A stretch of 64,000 nucleotides of DNA from positions 397,345-461,344 of the forward strand of contig NZ_QBFD01000046.1 in NCBI RefSeq assembly GCF_003335585.1. Direction: 5' to 3'. Of this stretch, positions 58,472 to 64,000 are shown one piece after another. A program made the translations under genes and the position numbers. This DNA comes from Sulfitobacter sp. DFL-14 (GTDB lineage Bacteria; Pseudomonadota; Alphaproteobacteria; Rhodobacterales; Rhodobacteraceae). The notes below the pieces were generated by a model, which was not told the DNA's origin, did not search any database, and was given only the letters and a program-made list of their open reading frames with translations. Numbering within the stretch: the first letter of the stretch is position 1; every line of letters begins with the position of its first letter.

Positions 58472-59989
58472 ATGGAATATCTGATCCTGGCCATCGGGGA
58501 TGTATTCGGCGGCACCACGCTGCTTTGGGTCGCTGTCGGTGTGACCCTCGGCTATGTGCTGGGTGCCATTCCGGGGCTGGGCAAGGCCATCGGCGTGGCG
58601 GTTTCGATCCCGCTGACCTTCTACCTCGAACCGGTCAGCGCACTGGGCCTGCTGATCGGCATCGCCAAGGGCAGCGCCGCAGGCAGTGCAGTCTCCGCCA
58701 TCCTGCTCAACACGCCGGGCGAGCCTTCTTCCGCACCAACGGCCTTTGACGGCTATCCGCTTGCCCGACAGGGCAAGGCGCAGAAGGCGCTGAAGATGGG
58801 CCTTTTTGCCTCGGTCATCGGTGATTTTGTCTCCACCATCACCCTGATCCTGCTGGCAGCCCCCCTCGCCCGCTACGCCTTGCTGATCGGCCCGGTCGAA
58901 CTTTGCGCCATTCTCGTGTTCTCCCTGGTCTTCATCGGCGGCCTCTCCGGCAATTCGCTCACCAAGGGTCTGATCGCTGCCTGTTTCGGCATCTTCTTTG
59001 CCACTGTGGGGCTGGAAACCGAAACCTTTGTCCCGCGCCTGACCTTCGGCTACCTCGAACTCGAAGACGGCATTTCCCTGGTGCCCATGGCCATCGGCAT
59101 GCTGGCGGTTGCCGAAATGATCGTACAGGCCGGAAACCTCGACACGCTGGACCGCGAAACCGCTGAGTTGCGCGACAGCAGCGATCCCCGCGACCGCAGA
59201 GTGACCCGCGAGGAATGGCGCCGTTGTGCGCCGGTTATCGCGCGCGGCACCTTCATCGGTGCGGCGATCGGTATCCTGCCGGGCCTTGGTGCCAGCGTCG
59301 GCTCCTTCCTGTCTTACGGCGAAACCCGCCGTGTCTCTGCCACGCCGGAAAAATACGGCACCGGCATGATCGAAGGGGTCGCCGCCGCCGAAAGCGCCGA
59401 CAATGCCGTGGTCCCCTCCAGCCTGATCCCGCTCTTTGCCCTGGGCATTCCCGGCAGCGTCATTGCCGCAATCCTGATCGCCGCCTTCATCCTGCACGGG
59501 CTGACCCCAGGCCCCCTGATGTTCCAGCAACAGCCCCGGATGGTCGCAGGGCTTTATGTCTCCATGCTCTGCGCCAGCGCCATCCTTCTGGTGATCGGGC
59601 TGCTGGGCCAGCGGCTGTTCTCGCAGATCGTGCATGTCCCGCTTCGGCTGGTGATCCCCGGTGTCCTGCTGTTCTGCTGTGTCGGATCCTACATGGAAAC
59701 CGGCAGCATCTTCTCGATCTTCATCATGCTCGGCTTTGCCCTGATCGGCTTCGTGGCGCGCAAGCTCGACTTTTCCTTCGTTACATTCCTGATCGGCTTT
59801 GTCATCGGACCCAAGCTGGAACTCAGCTTTCGGCAGTCCCTGCAACTGCTGAAACACGACGCGTCGAACCTGCTGGGCCACCCCATCGCGCTGGTCTTTC
59901 TGTTTGCGGCGCTTGTCTTTGTTGTCATGTCCGGCCGCTCCTCGGTCACGCGCCGGGTGCAAATGCCACCAACAACCCAGCAACACTGA
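58472..59989 (+). CDS. tctA: TTT transporter large permease TctA
   Basis: 505 aa with about 11 membrane segments. GVTLGYVLGAIPGLGKAIGVAVSIPLTFYL, LLNTPGEPSSAPTAFDGYPLARQGKAQ and GAAIGILPGLGASVGSFLSYGETRR are the family landmarks. Distinct in sequence from the TctA at 7763-9244, so two different TTT systems are present. Second of the tctB-tctA-tctC operon. Confidence 0.93.
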   Translation: MEYLILAIGDVFGGTTLLWVAVGVTLGYVLGAIPGLGKAIGVAVSIPLTFYLEPVSALGLLIGIAKGSAAGSAVSAILLNTPGEPSSAPTAFDGYPLARQGKAQKALKMGLFASVIGDFVSTITLILLAAPLARYALLIGPVELCAILVFSLVFIGGLSGNSLTKGLIAACFGIFFATVGLETETFVPRLTFGYLELEDGISLVPMAIGMLAVAEMIVQAGNLDTLDRETAELRDSSDPRDRRVTREEWRRCAPVIARGTFIGAAIGILPGLGASVGSFLSYGETRRVSATPEKYGTGMIEGVAAAESADNAVVPSSLIPLFALGIPGSVIAAILIAAFILHGLTPGPLMFQQQPRMVAGLYVSMLCASAILLVIGLLGQRLFSQIVHVPLRLVIPGVLLFCCVGSYMETGSIFSIFIMLGFALIGFVARKLDFSFVTFLIGFVIGPKLELSFRQSLQLLKHDASNLLGHPIALVFLFAALVFVVMSGRSSVTRRVQMPPTTQQH

Positions 59990-60012
59990 AACTGAAAGGG
60001 AGGAAACCAACC

Positions 60013-60969
60013 ATGAAATGCTTTGAAAGACGCGCGATGCTCGGTCTTGCCGCCAGCATCACAATCGCCTCGGTGGGCCTGCTGCCCGACCTGGCCGCAG
60101 CGCAAGATTATCCGACGAAACCTGTCACCATGCTGGTGGGATACGGTGCGGGCGGCCAGACGGACCTTGTTGCACGCGGCGCGGCGCGGGTCCTGGCGGA
60201 ACAGCTTGGCCAGCCCGTCAACGTGGTGAACAAACCCGGTGCCGGCGGCGCTGTCGCCGCGCGCGAACTGACGCAGGCGGCCCCCGATGGTTACACCATC
60301 CTGTTCCATTCCAACTCCGTCGTGAACTCCGCGCCCTTCATCATGGATCAGGTGAATTTCACACCGGATGACTTTGACTATGCCGGCATGATCACCGCCT
60401 ATCAGACCGGGCTGGTCGCCCATGTCGATGCGCCCTTCGACGATCTGAAGGGCTTCATCGCCTGGGCCAAGGAAAACCCGAACTTCGCCTATGCGGCGCT
60501 CAGCCCCGAAGCGCGGATGTACATGGACACCCTGGCCGAAGCCAACGGGCTGGAACCGAATGCCGTCCCGGTGCAAAGCGGCGGCGAGATGATCACCGCA
60601 TTGCTGGGCAAGCAGGTGATCGCGGCCTTCTCAGGCGGGATCCACTACCGCTATCCTGATGAGCTCAAGACGATTTCGGCCACGACGACCTTCCGCCATC
60701 CTTCCGCACCCGATGTCGCCTCGATCGAGGAGGACGGCTATCCCATCGGCATGGACACGCGCACCACGCTCTTCTTGCCCAAGGGGACGCCGCGCGAGGT
60801 GCTGGAGAGGATTTCCCACGCCCTTTCTGCCGCCGCGGACGATGCCGACTTCAAGAAGGTCACGGATGGGGCAAACATCCCCATCATGTACATGAACCTT
60901 GATGAGGCGCGCGCGGAAATCGAAGCCACCTATGCAAAACACAAGGGCATCCTGACCGACGGTTCCTGA
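60013..60969 (+). CDS. tctC: TTT-family binding protein TctC/Bug
   Basis: 318 aa with a Tat-like/Sec signal (CFERRAMLGLAASITIASVG, then LAAA). Landmarks YPTKPVTMLVGYGAGGQTDLVARGAARVLAEQLGQPVNVVNKPGAGGAVAA and AYQTGLVAHVDAPFDDLKGF. Start at 60013 follows AGGGAGGAAACC. Last of tctBAC; a GC-rich hairpin then precedes the CoA-transferase. Confidence 0.93.
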   Translation: MKCFERRAMLGLAASITIASVGLLPDLAAAQDYPTKPVTMLVGYGAGGQTDLVARGAARVLAEQLGQPVNVVNKPGAGGAVAARELTQAAPDGYTILFHSNSVVNSAPFIMDQVNFTPDDFDYAGMITAYQTGLVAHVDAPFDDLKGFIAWAKENPNFAYAALSPEARMYMDTLAEANGLEPNAVPVQSGGEMITALLGKQVIAAFSGGIHYRYPDELKTISATTTFRHPSAPDVASIEEDGYPIGMDTRTTLFLPKGTPREVLERISHALSAAADDADFKKVTDGANIPIMYMNLDEARAEIEATYAKHKGILTDGS

Positions 60970-60987
60970 ACCCGGTCGCACAGCGCC

Positions 60988-61013
60988 GCCCCGGGCCAAA
61001 GCCCGCCCGGGGC
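60988..61013 (+). terminator. Hairpin after tctC
   Basis: GCCCCGGGC (60988-60996) and GCCCGGGGC (61005-61013) form a perfect 9-bp stem. No T-run; partial termination or transcript protection before the CoA-transferase gene is likely. Confidence 0.55.
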
Positions 61014-61049
61014 ACCCGCAACACCCTCTCAAACAGCATCAGAGGCCTC

Positions 61050-62258
61050 ATGTTTCAGCCACTCAAAGGATTGAAGGTCATCGACCTGAGCCAGGTACTT
61101 GCCGGACCCTATGCCACCTACCAGCTTGCGCTCATGGGTGCCGAAGTCATCAAGATCGAAAAACCCGGCGAAGGTGACTGGACCCGCGTGCTGGGCCCCT
61201 TCCCGGACCTGATCGCGCGGCGCATGGGGCTGGGCTACATGACCCAAAATGCAGACAAGAAATCCGTCGCCATCAATCTCAAGACTTCTGAAGGGATCGA
61301 ATTGATGCGCGGGCTGATTGCGGGTGCTGACATCTTTGTCGAGAATTTCAAACCCGGTGTCGCGGAACGGCTGGGTTTGGGGTTCGAGGCGGTGCGCGAG
61401 ATGCAGGACCAGATCGTCTATTGCTCGATCTCTGCCTATGGTCAGACCGGCCCGCTGAGCGAACGGCCCGCATATGACCACATTATCCAGGGCATGTGCG
61501 GCATCATGAAGACCACCGGCACAAAGGGCAGCGGCCCCACCAAGGTCGGCGCACCCTATATTGATTATGCCACCGGGATGAACGCGGCCCTGGGTATCAT
61601 CGCGGGCCTGCGCGAGGCGGAGCGGTTGAAAAAGGCCGTGCACATCGACGTCGCCATGCTCGACACCGCGCTGATGATGATGGCCTCCCTCGCGACGCAA
61701 CACCTGTCTTCCGGCTGGATGCCGGAGCAGAACGGAAACGAAGCCTGGAGCGCCAGCCCCTCCTCCGGTGCGTTTGAAACATCCGACGGTATGCTGATGC
61801 TTGCCGCGAACAACGACCCGCAGTTCCATTTGTTGTGTGCGGCCCTGAACCGCAAAGATCTTTCATCCGACAGCCGCTATGCCAGCACCGCCGCGCGGGC
61901 AAGGAACAGCGGCCAGCTGCGCCGGGAACTCGACGATATCTTCCTCACCAAACCGGCCGCCGAATGGGAACTGTTGCTTGCCGAATGGAAGGTCCCCGCC
62001 GCCAGAGTCCGTGGCCTTGAAGAGGTTCTGGCCGAGGATCATATCCAGTCACGCGGCATCATCAGCAGCATGAACATCAAGGGCGACACAGATTACGAGG
62101 TCTTTGTGCCGGGGCTCAGCTTTCTGGCCAACGGGGTGGCGCAATCTCCGGTGAACATCCCCAGCGCGCTTGGCGCGGACACCGACGCTGTCCTGTCGGG
62201 CCTGAACCTCAGCCCGGAAAAGCTGACGGAATTGAGAATGAGCGGCATCATCGGGTGA
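61050..62258 (+). CDS. Family III CoA-transferase (CaiB/BaiF type)
   Basis: 402 aa. LKGLKVIDLSQVLAGPYATYQLALMGAEVIKIEKPGEGD at the N-terminus and the catalytic Asp in APYIDYATGMNAALGII (about residue 172) place it in family III, which moves CoA between organic acids such as formate/oxalate, carnitine or succinate/benzylsuccinate acceptors. No partner CoA-ester enzyme is visible in the window, so the reaction is unknown. 80 bases after tctC, same strand: import followed by activation. Confidence 0.91.
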   Translation: MFQPLKGLKVIDLSQVLAGPYATYQLALMGAEVIKIEKPGEGDWTRVLGPFPDLIARRMGLGYMTQNADKKSVAINLKTSEGIELMRGLIAGADIFVENFKPGVAERLGLGFEAVREMQDQIVYCSISAYGQTGPLSERPAYDHIIQGMCGIMKTTGTKGSGPTKVGAPYIDYATGMNAALGIIAGLREAERLKKAVHIDVAMLDTALMMMASLATQHLSSGWMPEQNGNEAWSASPSSGAFETSDGMLMLAANNDPQFHLLCAALNRKDLSSDSRYASTAARARNSGQLRRELDDIFLTKPAAEWELLLAEWKVPAARVRGLEEVLAEDHIQSRGIISSMNIKGDTDYEVFVPGLSFLANGVAQSPVNIPSALGADTDAVLSGLNLSPEKLTELRMSGIIG

Positions 62259-62379
62259 AAGTGGCGACCCTGACCCTGCGCGCTCGGCTTGTTCCGGGCC
62301 TTGGCTGGCATCGACTGACAGCGCTTGATTCCGCTCGCAGACACCCGCGGCATTCGACACATATTCCGAGTTGCCCCGA

Positions 62380-63222
62380 TCAGCTGCCAGAAAACAGCCG
62401 TGACCGGCCCAACTCCTGCGCGACCTGCTGCAACAGGCTGATTGTCTGCAACCGGTCATCCTCACTGCGGATGCCAAGGGTCGACATCGACGTGCCGACC
62501 ACGGCTTTCAACGCATTCACCCCGCCAATGGGCGCTGCAAAACCTGTCACACCCGGTTCGAATTCGTTTTCGACGATGGCATAGCCAACCGCCCTGCAGT
62601 GCTGCACCCGGTTCAGAATCTCGGTGCGGTCCATGGTGGTATCCGGCGCATATTGTTCAAACGGAAGGCTGCGGATCGTCTCCTCCGCCCGGTCCTGCGG
62701 CGCAAAGGCCAGTATCATCCTGCCAATGGCGGTGTGGAGCAATGGCAAGCGGCTGCCGACGGTGAACCCGAAGGAAACCGCATCCTCCTGCGCTGTCGAC
62801 TGGGCAACATAGACCGCCGAATTGCCGTCAGGAATGGCAAGCGAAACCGTTTGCCCGATCCGGGTGGAATAGCGGTTCAACAGCGGCTGGATATGCGTGC
62901 CGAACTGATTGCCGCGCAGAAAACTGCCCGCAAGTATCAGTACCTGCGGCGACAGGGAAAAATGCCGCCCGTCCCGTTCGGCATAGCCCAGATGGACCAG
63001 CGTCAGGGTCAGCCGCCGCACCGACGCGCGGTCAAGCCCGGTCAGCTGCGCGATCTCGGCCAGCGTAAGCCTGGTATGGGTATCGTCAAAGGCTTTCAGG
63101 ACGGCCATGCCCTTCACGAAGGTCGAGGAAATATCCCTGTCCGCAATCTCATGTTTCAATGGGTCTGGACGAAGGGTCACGGGCGGCTCCTGGATTTCGC
63201 TTAGTTCTTTCAGATGACACAT
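62380..63222 (-). CDS. IclR-family transcriptional regulator
   Basis: 280 aa with HTH LAEIAQLTGLDRASVRRLTLTLVHLGY and the effector domain (SRLPLLHTAIGRMILAF). Divergent from the Rieske oxygenase, so it probably controls that gene and its operon. An aromatic acid or its catabolic product is the usual effector for this layout. Resembles the PcaR/PobR-like subgroup in its HTH, as an inference. Confidence 0.88.
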   Translation of the reverse strand: MCHLKELSEIQEPPVTLRPDPLKHEIADRDISSTFVKGMAVLKAFDDTHTRLTLAEIAQLTGLDRASVRRLTLTLVHLGYAERDGRHFSLSPQVLILAGSFLRGNQFGTHIQPLLNRYSTRIGQTVSLAIPDGNSAVYVAQSTAQEDAVSFGFTVGSRLPLLHTAIGRMILAFAPQDRAEETIRSLPFEQYAPDTTMDRTEILNRVQHCRAVGYAIVENEFEPGVTGFAAPIGGVNALKAVVGTSMSTLGIRSEDDRLQTISLLQQVAQELGRSRLFSGS

Positions 63223-63232
63223 CCGTGGGCGC

Positions 63233-63313
63233 TATTAAACCAAAAGCCAAGATATTACCCAGGATGTCGCCATGAAGATTGTTAATGTAACATATGTGCG
63301 TTATTTAACCAAA
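63233..63313. promoter_or_regulatory. Direct repeat between IclR gene and oxygenase, candidate operator
   Basis: TATTAAACCAAA at 63233-63244 and TATTTAACCAAA at 63302-63313 match 11 of 12 bases, 69 bases apart. IclR regulators can bind such repeats; unproven. Confidence 0.4.
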
Positions 63314-63357
63314 TGGAGCAAAGGTACACCCAGCCGCCAATCTGAAGGAGACTTCCC

Positions 63358-64000
63358 ATGATCAGCCAGGAACTGAACGAAACGCTCACAAGAACTGGCC
63401 CCGGGACAGAGGCGGGCGAGGTCATGCGCCACTATTGGCAGCCTGCCGCGCTGACCGACGAACTGGCGGGCAAACGCCCGGTTGTGCCGGTCCGCCTGCT
63501 GGGCGAGGATCTGGTGCTGTTCCGTGACAGCGAAGGCGAACTTGGCCTGATCGCACGGGGCTGTCCGCACCGTGGGGCCGATCTTTGCTATGGTCGGCTG
63601 GAAGACAACGGATTGCGCTGCCCCTTCCACGGCTGGCACTTCAACCGAAATGGCCAATGCGTGGAACAGCCCGGTGAACCCGAAGGGTCGCGGATGCATG
63701 AACAGATCCGGACGACATCATATCCGGTGATCGAAAAGAACGGGATCATCTTTGCCTATCTGGGGCCGGGCACGCCACCGGCCTTCCCGAATTTCGACTG
63801 TTTCCGCGCGCCGGAAAGTCACGTTTTTGCCTTCAAGGGCCTGTGGGAATGCAACTGGCTGCAGGCGATGGAGGTGGGCATCGACCCTGCGCATGCCTCT
63901 TTCCTGCACCGTTTCCTGCAGGACGAAGACCCCGCCGACAGCTATGGCAAGCAGTTCCGCGACATGGCCGCCAACACAGAGATCCCGATGACCAAGCTGC
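63358..64000 (+). CDS. Rieske non-heme iron oxygenase alpha subunit (3' end outside window)
   Basis: The visible 214 codons begin at ATG 63358, with AAGGAG 7-8 bases upstream. Rieske ligands Cys69, His71, Cys88, His91 (CPHRGADLCYG then CPFHGWH). Mononuclear iron His179 and His184 in GIDPAHASFLHRF. The sequence around PHRGADLCYGRLEDNGLRC is of the phthalate 4,5-dioxygenase/VanA-related type, acting on an aromatic acid in the cytoplasm. The third iron ligand and C-terminus are beyond the window. The reductase component is not visible. Confidence 0.92.
   Translation, partial: MISQELNETLTRTGPGTEAGEVMRHYWQPAALTDELAGKRPVVPVRLLGEDLVLFRDSEGELGLIARGCPHRGADLCYGRLEDNGLRCPFHGWHFNRNGQCVEQPGEPEGSRMHEQIRTTSYPVIEKNGIIFAYLGPGTPPAFPNFDCFRAPESHVFAFKGLWECNWLQAMEVGIDPAHASFLHRFLQDEDPADSYGKQFRDMAANTEIPMTKL

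Noticed and set aside
58106-60010. Long minus-strand open frame opposite tctBA
   Set aside because: Shadow of real genes; the sequence is low in hydrophobic residues and shows no domain.

Overview
The window looks like chromosomal DNA of an alphaproteobacterium, most likely Rhodobacteraceae (Roseobacter group). This rests on the high GC content, ATGA/GTGA stop-start overlaps, the mix of TRAP, TTT and ABC uptake systems, a TupABC-linked Tat formate dehydrogenase with DUF3305/DUF3306 partners, and the protein styles throughout. I made no database search. Family names come from recognisable motifs and remembered family features. No tRNA, rRNA or CRISPR array was seen.

1-12.7 kb is catabolic and uptake DNA: the end of a TRAP binding protein, an amidase, a LysR regulator divergent from a GST/NTF2-like/tautomerase operon, a ThDP enzyme, an IclR regulator, a tctCBA tricarboxylate-type transporter on the minus strand, and a divergent SDR/epimerase pair.

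12.6-30.6 kb is one formate dehydrogenase island. It holds a Cache-type histidine kinase, the tungstate transporter tupBCA, a minus-strand set of poorly characterised accessory genes (DUF6505, a ligase-like protein without the usual catalytic lysine motif, Mrp, DUF6494, a 650-aa multi-cluster ferredoxin), then DUF3305, DUF3306, a TorD chaperone, a small Tat protein, fdhA (cysteine type), fdhB and fdhC. A 41-codon membrane ORF follows fdhC. The island ends with an NtrC-type response regulator that lacks the GAFTGA loop. Kinase and regulator bracket the island and are probably partners.

30.7-37.4 kb holds an IS30-family element, a complete class I P450 system (ferredoxin reductase, [2Fe-2S] ferredoxin, P450) with a divergent LysR regulator, and ACC deaminase acdS with its divergent Lrp-type regulator acdR.

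37.5-53.8 kb holds the malonate genes matB and matA, a GntR/FCD regulator (matR-like), and a 12-kb plus-strand operon: dipeptide-type ABC transporter, gamma-glutamyltransferase, M20 peptidase, D-serine ammonia-lyase, amidase, RidA and D-amino-acid dehydrogenase. The same palindrome TTGTATACAA lies upstream of matR/matA and upstream of the operon, so one regulator may control malonate use and a proposed D-amino-acid/peptide salvage pathway.

53.8-54.6 kb is a graveyard of three truncated genes (Lrp, CoA-transferase B, amidohydrolase) fused end to end. After it come a TetR regulator with a palindromic operator, a beta-lactamase-fold hydrolase, a LysR regulator divergent from a second TTT system (tctBAC), a family III CoA-transferase, an IclR regulator and the start of a Rieske dioxygenase cut by the window end. 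The last block resembles uptake and catabolism of an aromatic or other carboxylic acid.
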